Counted from the stretch's first letter, positions 1 to 6,547 are shown. The stretch: 6,656 bases of DNA from Streptosporangiaceae bacterium (GCA_030043395.1 JASHXW010000357.1:1-6656); one strand, 5' to 3'. Program-made: numbers and translations. The notes: generated from the sequence alone by a model not told the origin.

Positions 1-1132
1 CCGCGGCGGCGCGGCCGATCCCGGGCCCCTCCTTGATCCAGCTCGCCGCGACCGACCAGAGGCCAGCCACCTCCGGCGTTTCGCCGATCGCCGGATGCCC
101 ATCCGGCGTCATGGAGATAAGGCCGTTGATTGCATAACGAATTCCTGCTCGCTCATCGCCCAGCAGATCTGGCATGAGCTCCAGGGCCTGGGCGAGCTGG
201 GGATCGAAGTCGTCTGAGGTAAACGGCAGCTCCGTCGGCGAGAGCACAGCCTGCTCGATGGTCGGGATGCTGTCCGGCGCGACGATGATCGGCCGGTGAG
301 CGTAGGAGCCTACCTCCATGTCGCCGCCGTGCTGGCGCTCGTACATGTTGAGGTCCACGTCACGCACGATCGGGTAGCTGATCTCGCCTGGCATGTCCTC
401 GAACAGCTTGATCGGCCCGACGCTGATCATCTGGTGCACGATCGGGGTCAGCGGGATCCTGGCTCCTGCCATCCTGGCCAGCCGAGGCGACCAGATGCCG
501 CAGCAGATCACGACAAGCTCAGTCTCGATGTCACCAGCGGTGGTCCGGACGCCGGTGATCCGGCCCCCCGGCCGGCACGATCCGACGCCGTCCCGTGCCG
601 TCACGATGCCCAGGATCTCGGTGTTCGGCAGGACGCTGAGCCTGCCGTCGTGCTCGGCGCGCTCCCGCATGATGGTTCCGGCGCGAAGTGAGTCGACGAC
701 GCCGACGGTCGGGAAGTACGCGCCGCCGAGGATCACCGAGTCGTCGAGGAACGGGACCAGCTCGCGGACGCCGGCCGGAGTGAGCAACTCGGACGGGATG
801 CTCCAGGCTTTCGCCTGGCTGCACCGGCGGCGAAGCTCGACCATCCGCTCGGGGGTACGGGCGACCTCGATGCCGCCTGACTCAGTGAAGACCCCCATCT
901 GCTTGTACTGCTCGGTGCTGTCCCTGGTCAGCTCCATCATCATCTTGTTGTATTCGATCGGGAAGATGAAGTTCGAGGCGTGCCCGGTCGAGCCTCCTGG
1001 GTTCGGCATCGGCCCCTTGTCGACCAGGACAAGCTCGCTCCAGCCCAGCTCGGCCAGGTGGAAGGCGACGCTGTTGCCGACGATGCCCGCGCCGATGATG
1101 ACGGCGCGCGCCCGGTCAGGAAAGCCAGTCAT
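1..1132 (-). CDS. FAD-dependent oxidoreductase, dimethylglycine/sarcosine dehydrogenase-like (3' end outside window)
   Basis: Codons run from ATG at 1132 to the left edge with no stop; about 377 residues are visible. An N-terminal Rossmann FAD motif is clear (G14-A-G-I-V-G19, with acidic D38 ending the second strand). It is followed by GGSTGHASN, whose H51 sits where dimethylglycine dehydrogenases bind FAD covalently. H233-Q234 (VHQM) and Y264 near ERQHGGD match the positions of substrate-site His and Tyr in dimethylglycine oxidase (recalled alignment). The late stretch TPDGHPAIGE and SWIKEGPGIGRAAA is the typical end of the DAO domain. Many relatives are about 800 residues and carry C-terminal folate-binding GcvT domains, which would lie beyond the window. 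The expected role is oxidative N-demethylation of dimethylglycine, sarcosine or a similar amine in the cytoplasm; exact substrate unknown. A purine-rich GGGG lies 9 nt before ATG 1132; an in-frame ATG at 1147 is possible but has no ribosome site. The permease gene ends 117 nt upstream. Confidence 0.88.
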   Translation of the reverse strand, partial: MTGFPDRARAVIIGAGIVGNSVAFHLAELGWSELVLVDKGPMPNPGGSTGHASNFIFPIEYNKMMMELTRDSTEQYKQMGVFTESGGIEVARTPERMVELRRRCSQAKAWSIPSELLTPAGVRELVPFLDDSVILGGAYFPTVGVVDSLRAGTIMRERAEHDGRLSVLPNTEILGIVTARDGVGSCRPGGRITGVRTTAGDIETELVVICCGIWSPRLARMAGARIPLTPIVHQMISVGPIKLFEDMPGEISYPIVRDVDLNMYERQHGGDMEVGSYAHRPIIVAPDSIPTIEQAVLSPTELPFTSDDFDPQLAQALELMPDLLGDERAGIRYAINGLISMTPDGHPAIGETPEVAGLWSVAASWIKEGPGIGRAAA

Positions 1133-1188
1133 GCCGTGGAACCCCATTCGACGCCGTTGCGTTGACTACGCCCGCTGCCTTCACACAT

Positions 1189-1231
1189 CGGTGGCCCGTC
1201 GCTGGCTGATGGCAGCAGCAACGGGCCACCG
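1189..1231 (-). terminator. GC-rich hairpin after the permease stop (terminator or attenuator candidate)
   Basis: Perfect 11-bp arms CGGTGGCCCGT (1189-1199) and ACGGGCCACCG (1221-1231) are extended inward, after one mismatch (1200/1220), by GCTG (1201-1204) pairing with CAGC (1216-1219). This leaves an 11-nt loop. It starts 18 nt beyond the permease stop codon and ends about 57 nt before the oxidoreductase start. No T-run follows on the minus strand, so it is not a canonical intrinsic terminator. T-less hairpins are often proposed as terminators, attenuators or RNA-stability elements in actinobacteria. The structure is seen; the function is inferred. Confidence 0.6.
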
Positions 1232-1249
1232 GTGCTAAACCCCGGCTGG

Positions 1250-2908
1250 TTACTCGACCGGGATCTCCTTGTTGATCAGCCCGAGGTCGATGCCCTGCCG
1301 GTTGCGCACGATCCGGGCGACCACGTAGATGATGATCGCCAGCAAGTACATCGCGCCCATGTAAATCAGCGAGTCATGGTTGTTGACCCCGTAATTGGCG
1401 TTGGTCATCCACTCCCACAGGTTGAATCCGAGCAGGCCGATCGTGACCCATCCGGCGACGGGGACGATGGGCACGCCGAACAGCTTCACCCGGCTAGCTG
1501 GCGACGCGCGCCACAGGTCCTTCTTGACGAACGGCAAGAGCACCACGGCGATCGCGGTGACCAGGTAGGTCACGGCGATCACAAGCGTCGCGTCGAGCGT
1601 GTACGTGTCGAACTTCGCCCAGTACGCGTACAGCGCGGACAGGAGAACGGCAGGCGCCAGCATCAAGACAAGCGAGTAGATCGGAACCTTCCGCTTCTCC
1701 GACACCTCAGCAGCCCGGTCGGGCAGGATCCGGTCGAACGCCGCCGCGAAGATCACCCGCGTCGAGGACAGGAACAGGGTGCCCACCCACGCGAGGAACC
1801 ACAGCAGCATCACGATGATGAGCACCACCTGGAAGACCGTGTTGTGCACCAGCCAGCCGATGAACATCACCGGGTACGGCCAGATCGGGACAGCCGGAGT
1901 GGCGGCGTGCGCGACCGCGTAATACGAGCTCCAGTAGACCGCTCCGCTGTCGTTGTAGAAGGACTGGCCCATGGTCTTGTTCACCAGGACCAGGAACAGC
2001 ACGGACAGGGCCACGGTGATCCACAGGCCAAGGAACATGCCGCTGAAGACGCGGCGGAAGTCGCTGGCGCCGCGGATCTCGCCGTACAACGTCGAGCCCC
2101 AGTTCGGCCAGAGCAGGTAGAACATCATCATCGGCACGAGCAGCATGCTCGCGGCGATCGGCGTGAACCCGAACGTCGGCGATACATAGCCGTCGTGCGC
2201 GGCGCCAGCCACCGTCTTGCCGTAGGCGTTATGCACGCCGAAGATCTTCTGCGCCTCGAGGTTGAACGAGCTGACGAAGTCGGCGTGGTTGTTGATCACG
2301 AGCAGGATGAGGATGACGCCGAAGCCGATGAGGCCGCCGTAGAAGCCCCACTTCTGGATCCTGGCGTACCCGGCCATGCCCAGCGAGACCAGCAGGCCAG
2401 CTAGGACGATCGTGACCACCGACACCAGGAAGATGCCGCTATGACCGCCGAACCACGTCGCTGCGCTGGGATGGCCAAGCGTGGCCAGCAGCGGCTGGAA
2501 GAACTCGACGGCGAGCACGTTGCCGTAGATCGGCGCCCAGAGCCAGAGGATGAACCACCACCCGGTGGCGGCCATCACGAATCCCAGGCCGCTGCCCACG
2601 ATCGGGATGCCACCCAGGATCCGGGTCTGCCAGACGTAGTCCCCGCCAGCGCGCGGGATCGTCACGATCAGGCCCGCGTAGGCGATGACGAGGAAGGAGA
2701 CCCAGACTGCCGAGACCAGGACGGAGGTCAGCAGTTGGCCCTTCGGGAAGAACGACTGGAACGAGAACTCGTAGATCCCAAGAGTGACGACGTTGGTGGA
2801 CAGGCAGGCGTAGATCATGGAGTCCCGAACGGACCACCCTCTGACTAGGCCAGTTGCCTTCCTCAGGAAGAGAGTCGGGGCCTCGCCGCCGACAGCCTCA
2901 ACAGCCAT
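1250..2908 (-). CDS. APC-superfamily amino acid/amine permease
   Basis: A 552-residue, strongly hydrophobic protein with about 12 predicted membrane helices, roughly at residues 28-50, 58-84, 104-129, 157-180, 188-206, 247-268, 289-310, 345-370, 372-390, 408-429, 437-461, 481-500 and 513-534 (boundaries by eye; one of these may not be a true helix). Family signatures include IPRAGGDYVW (84-93) after helix 2, the position of the conserved P-R-S/A-G-G motif of amino acid permeases. The other is STRVIFAAAFDRILPDRAAE (382-401), the loop motif of the later helices. It should be a cytoplasmic-membrane secondary transporter, probably cation-coupled; the substrate cannot be read from sequence. The neighbouring dimethylglycine/sarcosine-type oxidoreductase suggests a methylated amino acid, a betaine-derived compound or a similar amine (inference). 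Start: ATG at 2908 has GGAG 6 nt upstream (2915-2918). The long loops at about 207-246 and 311-344 are larger than in classic 450-residue APC carriers. Confidence 0.9.
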   Translation of the reverse strand: MAVEAVGGEAPTLFLRKATGLVRGWSVRDSMIYACLSTNVVTLGIYEFSFQSFFPKGQLLTSVLVSAVWVSFLVIAYAGLIVTIPRAGGDYVWQTRILGGIPIVGSGLGFVMAATGWWFILWLWAPIYGNVLAVEFFQPLLATLGHPSAATWFGGHSGIFLVSVVTIVLAGLLVSLGMAGYARIQKWGFYGGLIGFGVILILLVINNHADFVSSFNLEAQKIFGVHNAYGKTVAGAAHDGYVSPTFGFTPIAASMLLVPMMMFYLLWPNWGSTLYGEIRGASDFRRVFSGMFLGLWITVALSVLFLVLVNKTMGQSFYNDSGAVYWSSYYAVAHAATPAVPIWPYPVMFIGWLVHNTVFQVVLIIVMLLWFLAWVGTLFLSSTRVIFAAAFDRILPDRAAEVSEKRKVPIYSLVLMLAPAVLLSALYAYWAKFDTYTLDATLVIAVTYLVTAIAVVLLPFVKKDLWRASPASRVKLFGVPIVPVAGWVTIGLLGFNLWEWMTNANYGVNNHDSLIYMGAMYLLAIIIYVVARIVRNRQGIDLGLINKEIPVE

Positions 2909-2914
2909 GTACTA

Positions 2915-2918
2915 CTCC
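2915..2918 (-). promoter_or_regulatory. Ribosome binding site of the permease gene
   Basis: GGAG on the minus strand, 6 nt before ATG 2908. It sits at normal spacing and supports this start over later in-frame ones. Confidence 0.7.
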
Positions 2919-2963
2919 GTCTCCCGCGGTTGACTTGCGTCGCCCTAACGGTGCGCGACCCTG

Positions 2964-3028
2964 CCTATACTGTGGCACTTCCCCCCGCGCTATGTCACTC
3001 CCGTAACACATCAAATGTAATGACATTT
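2964..3028 (-). promoter_or_regulatory. Permease upstream region: tandem inverted repeats and weak -10 (operator/activator-site candidate)
   Basis: Two 16-bp inverted repeats lie in an AT-richer patch. The first is TGTCAC-tccc-GTAACA (2993-3008, one mismatch) and the second AAATGT-aatg-ACATTT (3013-3028, perfect). Their centres, 3000.5 and 3020.5, are 20 bp apart, about two helical turns. ATGTCA also recurs as an outer inverted pair (2992-2997 and 3021-3026). Downstream on the minus strand TATAGG (2969-2964) is a possible -10. The hexamer 17 bp upstream of it (TAGCGC) is a poor -35. If transcription begins near 2957, the repeats would be centred near -43 and -63, positions typical of an activator. 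The repeats are seen; promoter and regulator are inferred, and no regulator gene is in the window. Confidence 0.4.
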
Positions 3029-3032
3029 TGCG

Positions 3033-3048
3033 GCCAGATCCTGCTGGC
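3033..3048 (-). terminator. Small hairpin after the phosphoesterase stop
   Basis: Arms GCCAG (3033-3037) and CTGGC (3044-3048) enclose a 6-nt loop, starting 18 nt beyond the stop codon at 3067-3069. The stem is only 5 bp and no T-run follows on the minus strand. It could be a weak terminator or chance. Confidence 0.2.
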
Positions 3049-3066
3049 GGTTCGCGGGGACAGCCC

Positions 3067-4005
3067 TCAGCCGTTGACGAGCAGGTGCCTGGTGACCTTG
3101 GCTTTCTTCGCGTCGAGCTCGATCACGGCTCCCTGGAGCACGCCGTCGCCGTAGACGCTGCCTGGGTTGATGGCCAGCGTGCGTCCCATCCGCTTGAAGC
3201 CGCGGCTCTCGTGGATGTGACCGTGCACCGAGAGCATCGGCTGATGCTTCATGATCGCGTCGCGGACGGCGGTCGAGCCGACGGGCTTCATCACCGCGCC
3301 GCCGTAGGTCGGCCGCAGGTTCTCATCTAGCGCGGGAGCGTCGTCCAGGCCGGTGCCGTACGGCGGCGCGTGGAAGTTGAAGATCGTCCGGCCCATGTCG
3401 GGCACGTGCGAGGCGACGGCCTCGATCTTCGCGGCCAGCTCTTCCTCTGGCGCTTCCCGGAACGTGTCCCACGGTGTCGGGTTAGTCCAGCCCATCGACA
3501 CCATGCTGAACCCGCCGACGTCAAGGACCTTGCCCTCGGCGAACGTCACGCACGGCGACGACTCGATCATGTCGTCGATCTCGAAGATGTCGTCGTTGCC
3601 GCCGTTGAGTATGCAGCCGATCTGGCCGCCCTTCAGCTTCGTGTCGGCCATGTCAAGCCAGCGGTCGAGCGAGTTCATCATCTCCACGCTGAACCGCTGG
3701 TCGACGGCCCCGTCCTGCTCGCTCAGGTGCTGGAGCTCGTCCGGGCTGACGACCGCCGGGTAGGAGCCCCTGTTGCGGATCTGCTGCATGACGTCGGCGA
3801 GTACCTCGCGGGACTCGATCCGCTGCGTCTCGCCGCGCACGGTGACTTGCCAGTACCCGCTGTGCTCGACGATCGGGATCATGACCTTGCCGGTCACGTC
3901 CCCGCCGAGAATGACGAGGTCGGCTTTATAGAAGGCCGCGGCGTTCAGGAACTTGCGCCAGCAGATCTCCGACCCGTGAATATCCGTGGCAAAGAAGATC
4001 TTCAT
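3067..4005 (-). CDS. Calcineurin-like metallophosphoesterase with large insertion
   Basis: A 312-residue cytoplasmic protein with no signal peptide. The metal-binding motifs of the two-metal metallophosphoesterase fold appear in order: D8-I-H10 at the very N-terminus, GGD36, GGN137-D-D, NFH212, and GH263-I-H265, followed by NPGS (280-283). Such enzymes hydrolyse phosphomonoesters or diesters with Mn or Fe; the substrate is not identifiable here. Two features are unusual. About 100 residues separate D36 from N137, longer than in compact members, leaving a partly charged insert at roughly 40-130. The usual GNH[DE] motif reads GNDD, lacking the His that assists leaving-group protonation in many family members; other branches such as YfcE-like proteins also lack it. 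ATG at 4005 is preceded by purine-rich GAGG only 3 nt away, so initiation may be weak. The gene has its own candidate promoter in the 90-nt gap after the nucleotidyltransferase-like gene. Confidence 0.88.
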   Translation of the reverse strand: MKIFFATDIHGSEICWRKFLNAAAFYKADLVILGGDVTGKVMIPIVEHSGYWQVTVRGETQRIESREVLADVMQQIRNRGSYPAVVSPDELQHLSEQDGAVDQRFSVEMMNSLDRWLDMADTKLKGGQIGCILNGGNDDIFEIDDMIESSPCVTFAEGKVLDVGGFSMVSMGWTNPTPWDTFREAPEEELAAKIEAVASHVPDMGRTIFNFHAPPYGTGLDDAPALDENLRPTYGGAVMKPVGSTAVRDAIMKHQPMLSVHGHIHESRGFKRMGRTLAINPGSVYGDGVLQGAVIELDAKKAKVTRHLLVNG

Positions 4006-4022
4006 CTGCCTCGGCCCCCCTG

Positions 4023-4044
4023 CACCGTTTGCCTACGAACGGTG
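4023..4044. repeat. Inverted repeat CACCGTT/AACGGTG in phosphoesterase leader (operator candidate)
   Basis: Perfect 7-bp arms at 4023-4029 and 4038-4044 with an 8-nt spacer, 18 bp from the phosphoesterase start codon. The right arm overlaps the candidate -10 and the centre falls on the expected transcription start, a classic repressor position. A further 7-bp match links CGTTTGC (4026-4032) to GCAAACG (4070-4076) beside the candidate -35. Confidence 0.45.
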
Positions 4045-4069
4045 TAGCAGCCGGCGCATCGGGCGTCAA
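4041..4069 (-). promoter_or_regulatory. Candidate promoter of the phosphoesterase gene
   Basis: On the minus strand TTGACG (4069-4064, five of six to the -35 consensus) is followed after 17 bp by TACACC (4046-4041), a weak -10. Spacing is optimal and the predicted start near 4034 gives a leader of about 28 nt. The weak -10 and lack of experimental support keep confidence moderate. Confidence 0.4.
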
Positions 4070-4095
4070 GCAAACGATTGGGGCAAGCCTGCCTT

Positions 4096-4935
4096 TCAGT
4101 GATCGACTTCTTCCGGCAGCTCGTACCAGCGGACCTTCTCCCCCACCCCGGACCGGACCCGCCACTTCATGCTCTTCGGCGTCTCGTCGGCGAGCTGCCG
4201 CAGGCGAGCTGCCTGCTCCAGCGGGTCGAACGGCATCCCAGGCTGGGCGAGCTGCGGATTCTCCGCGAGCAGAGCTGGCAGCTTGTCCAGGCTCCCGGTC
4301 ACGGTCCGCCACCAGCCCCAGTCTCCGGCCAGCACCGAGCAGAACCTGCGCGAGTCGATCACCAGCCCGGCGCCGTCGTCGGAGATCGGCATGCACGACA
4401 AGAGCTGGACGATGTCCCGCGCGTCCTTCTCATTGAGCTCGACGATCTGCAGCTTGGACAGCAGCAGGTCAACCACCGCGACGGTGTGCGGCAATACTGC
4501 GAACGACGGCCTGAAGTCAAGGGTGTGGCACATGGTGAGCCGGTCGACCATGACGTCGATCGGCCGCCCGGACGGGGCGTTGAAGTACATCTGCCGGTCG
4601 CCGTTGAGGTTGTTGAACCTGCGGTCCGGCGTGCAGCCGGCCTTCTCCAGGTGCGCGGCCACCTTCTTGCGTTCCTTGGACAGGCAGGCGAAGTCCATGT
4701 CCTGATCGCGTCGCAGCCTCGGCGGATAGTCCGGGCAGACGACCCGGACGGCGAGCCCGCCGAGCAGCTTCAGCCCGACGCCGGCCTCGGCGGCACCCTC
4801 GGCGATTGTCATCGCGTCAGTCAGCGGATCCTCGGCCGAACCGGGAACGACACCAGGCGGCGCTGGCGCGTCCGTTACATCCGGTGGCTGCCCGGCTGGC
4901 GACTGCTCAGTCGGACCCGATGCTGAAGTGTCCAC
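4096..4935 (-). CDS. Nucleotidyltransferase-fold protein, AbiEii-like, function unknown
   Basis: A 279-residue protein. Residues 1-40 are Pro/Ala/Gly-rich and probably disordered. LLGGLAV (57-63) followed by RRDQDMDF (75-82) fits the hG[GS]-x(n)-DxD signature of the nucleotidyltransferase superfamily: G59-G60, D79 and D81 as the metal-binding pair, and D127 in PIDVMVD as a likely third carboxylate. Residues 158-179 contain K161 and KDARDI (170-175), resembling the helix with conserved Lys and K-D-x-x-D-I seen in AbiEii/AbiGii-type proteins. The Trp- and Arg-rich C-terminus (208-271) is not recognised. These proteins transfer a nucleotide to RNA, protein or a small molecule; the target here is unknown, and no AbiEi-type antitoxin gene is beside it. 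The start is GTG at 4935, supported by GGGAG 6 nt upstream (4942-4946). The decarboxylase gene ends 74 nt before it. It could also be a degenerate, non-catalytic relative. Confidence 0.75.
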   Translation of the reverse strand: MDTSASGPTEQSPAGQPPDVTDAPAPPGVVPGSAEDPLTDAMTIAEGAAEAGVGLKLLGGLAVRVVCPDYPPRLRRDQDMDFACLSKERKKVAAHLEKAGCTPDRRFNNLNGDRQMYFNAPSGRPIDVMVDRLTMCHTLDFRPSFAVLPHTVAVVDLLLSKLQIVELNEKDARDIVQLLSCMPISDDGAGLVIDSRRFCSVLAGDWGWWRTVTGSLDKLPALLAENPQLAQPGMPFDPLEQAARLRQLADETPKSMKWRVRSGVGEKVRWYELPEEVDH

Positions 4936-4941
4936 GTGCGG

Positions 4942-4969
4942 CTCCCTAGAGGCTGTATTAACTCTATGG
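4942..4969 (-). promoter_or_regulatory. Ribosome binding site of the nucleotidyltransferase-like gene within a weak hairpin
   Basis: GGGAG (4946-4942 on the minus strand) stands 6 nt before GTG 4935 and decides that start. Arms TAGAG (4947-4951) and CTCTA (4962-4966) form a 5-bp stem with a 10-nt AT-rich loop. With a one-base bulge at 4967, two more G-C pairs (4945-4946 with 4968-4969) would bring part of the ribosome site into the stem. The motif GCTCC(C)TAG also occurs twice (4941-4949 and 4969-4976). The ribosome site is well supported; any regulatory folding is inference. Confidence 0.45.
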
Positions 4970-5009
4970 CTCCTAGCACGATTAGCCCGGCCGCGTCCAG
5001 AATTGCGGG

Positions 5010-6461
5010 TTACCTCGTGATGACCTGGAACGTCTCCAGCGACGGGTCGGCCGCGTAGGCGATCCGCCCGCCCTCAGCCTTCACCTCGCGCAGCGACTGC
5101 ACTGCCTCGGCGGAGATCAGCTCGCCCGGAGCCAGAACAGGCACTCCCGGCGGGTAGGGCGCGATCAGCTCCGCGCTGATCCGGCCGACGGCGGCACTCG
5201 CCGGGACGGTCTCGTTGCCGGCGAAGAAGGCCTCCCGCGGCGACATGATCGTCTCAGGGACGACCGTCCACGAGGCCGCGATCGTCGGCGTGCGCGGTGC
5301 AGCGCGGTGCCGGTCGATGACCTCGATCAGCGTGTCGAGGAAGGTGTCGACGTGGGATTGGTCGTCGGCGATCGTGATGATGGGCACGACCGTGTCGCGG
5401 TCAGCGCTCTCCACCGGCATCCCTGCTGCGACCAGGTCCTGCTCGACGCCGTAGCCGTAGGCGCCCGTTCCGGCCAGCAGGACGACCAGCTTGGTCGGCT
5501 CGACGCCCGGGCCTTCCAGGACGCTGACGCCTGGCACCTGCTTCATCCGGGCCCGCGCGCCGGCGACGCAGCGGAGCAGGCGGGCGCACAGGTCCCGGCC
5601 GTCCCTGGCGAGCAGTGCGCGCGACGCGTCGATGCTCGCCATGATCGAGCCCGCCGGGCTGGTGGTATGCGTTGCCTCGAATGCTCGGTTCAGCCTGGCG
5701 CCGTTCAGGCGCCCGGTCCTGGCCAGCACGATCGCGCCCTGGGAGTAGGCGGGCAGTGCCTTGTGGGCGCTGGTCACCATGCCGTCGGCGCCAGCCGCCA
5801 GGGCGTGCGGCGGCAGGTCCGGGTGAAAGCCGAGGTGCGCGGCCCACGCCTGGTCGACGAGGAGGGGGACGCCTGCGTCGTGCGCAGCGGCCGCATGGCC
5901 AGGCAGGTCACCTGTCGTGCCGACATAGGACGGGTCGCCAAGGAAGACACCGCAAGCATCGGGATGCTCGCGCAGCGCGTCCCGGACGGCTTGCACGGGT
6001 ACGGCGGCAGGCAGGCCGGATGCCTGGTCGATGGCGGGCCGTACCCAGATGGGGCGCAGGCCGGCCAGGACCAGGCCGAGCAATAGCGACCTGTGCAGGA
6101 TGCGGGTCACGATGACCTCGCGCCCGTCCGATCCGACCGCCAGGGACAGCGCCTGGTTGCCGTGCGTCGAGCCTGCGACGGAGAACCGGCACCAGTCCGC
6201 GCCCCAGAGTTCCGCGGCTCGCGCCTCGGCGCTGGCCAACGGGACGTCGGCATGCTTGATCGAATCGACGCCGCCATACAGCGGCGCATCGCCGGCCACG
6301 ACCGCTCCGGTCAGGTCCTGCCGCTGCTTGTGGCCGGGCACGGACATCGGCGTGAGCTTGCCGGCTTCAGCCTGCGCGGTGAAGCTGAGCCAGCCGTCGA
6401 GCAGCGGGGCGTCGCCACGCAGTCCGCGCGGGTCGCGCGGGTCCGAGGAATCGATCGTCAC
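5010..6461 (-). CDS. PLP-dependent Orn/Lys/Arg decarboxylase family enzyme
   Basis: From GTG 6461 the protein is 483 residues, the size of the short bacterial/actinobacterial branch of fold-type I basic amino acid decarboxylases. Visible landmarks are PGHKQ (42-46), GSTHGNQA (97-104) binding cofactor phosphate, H123 stacking on the PLP ring, D203 in LLVDQAW contacting the pyridine nitrogen, and SAHK with K234 as the Schiff-base lysine. The C-terminal domain includes SPREAFFAGNETVP and PYPPGVPVLAPGELI, diagnostic of the family. It should decarboxylate arginine, ornithine or lysine to agmatine, putrescine or cadaverine in the cytoplasm; which one cannot be told. The usual DEA after the strand is DQA here. 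The reading frame stays open upstream to 6647, but the extra 62 codons are Pro/Arg-rich, overlap a better coding frame and lack family similarity, so GTG 6461 is preferred. Its ribosome site is weak (AGG 3 nt away). Confidence 0.9.
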   Translation of the reverse strand: MTIDSSDPRDPRGLRGDAPLLDGWLSFTAQAEAGKLTPMSVPGHKQRQDLTGAVVAGDAPLYGGVDSIKHADVPLASAEARAAELWGADWCRFSVAGSTHGNQALSLAVGSDGREVIVTRILHRSLLLGLVLAGLRPIWVRPAIDQASGLPAAVPVQAVRDALREHPDACGVFLGDPSYVGTTGDLPGHAAAAHDAGVPLLVDQAWAAHLGFHPDLPPHALAAGADGMVTSAHKALPAYSQGAIVLARTGRLNGARLNRAFEATHTTSPAGSIMASIDASRALLARDGRDLCARLLRCVAGARARMKQVPGVSVLEGPGVEPTKLVVLLAGTGAYGYGVEQDLVAAGMPVESADRDTVVPIITIADDQSHVDTFLDTLIEVIDRHRAAPRTPTIAASWTVVPETIMSPREAFFAGNETVPASAAVGRISAELIAPYPPGVPVLAPGELISAEAVQSLREVKAEGGRIAYAADPSLETFQVITR

Positions 6462-6547
6462 CGGCCTAGTCTGCGGCACGCCGGTTAACGGAACTTCGCC
6501 GGGTTCGTGCTCGGCAGTAGTCCCCTGTCGTTCGCAGCCACTCGCCC

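Noticed and set aside
393..1238. Long plus-strand open frame (also 296-691) opposite the oxidoreductase
   Set aside because: It is antisense to a clearly recognisable FAD enzyme, has no family motif, and arises from GC-rich codon bias.
1232..2404. 390-codon plus-strand open frame opposite the permease
   Set aside because: Its product is His/Asp/Arg/Gln-rich low-complexity sequence, typical of the reverse of hydrophobic codons. The minus-strand permease explains the region.
2930..2971. Plus-strand TTGACT and TATACT as a divergent promoter
   Set aside because: The hexamers match well but are 30 bp apart, far from 17, and no plus-strand gene follows.
3370..4926. Plus-strand frames 3370-4047 and 4078-4926
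   Set aside because: Shadows of the phosphoesterase and nucleotidyltransferase-like genes. The latter crosses an intergenic gap, and neither has recognisable motifs.
4096..4935. AbiE-type toxin-antitoxin system
   Set aside because: Only a nucleotidyltransferase-like protein is present; no AbiEi-type antitoxin gene lies on either side, so the system cannot be claimed.
5307..6086. Plus-strand frame opposite the decarboxylase
   Set aside because: Antisense to conserved PLP-enzyme motifs, including the SAHK lysine region; no domain of its own.
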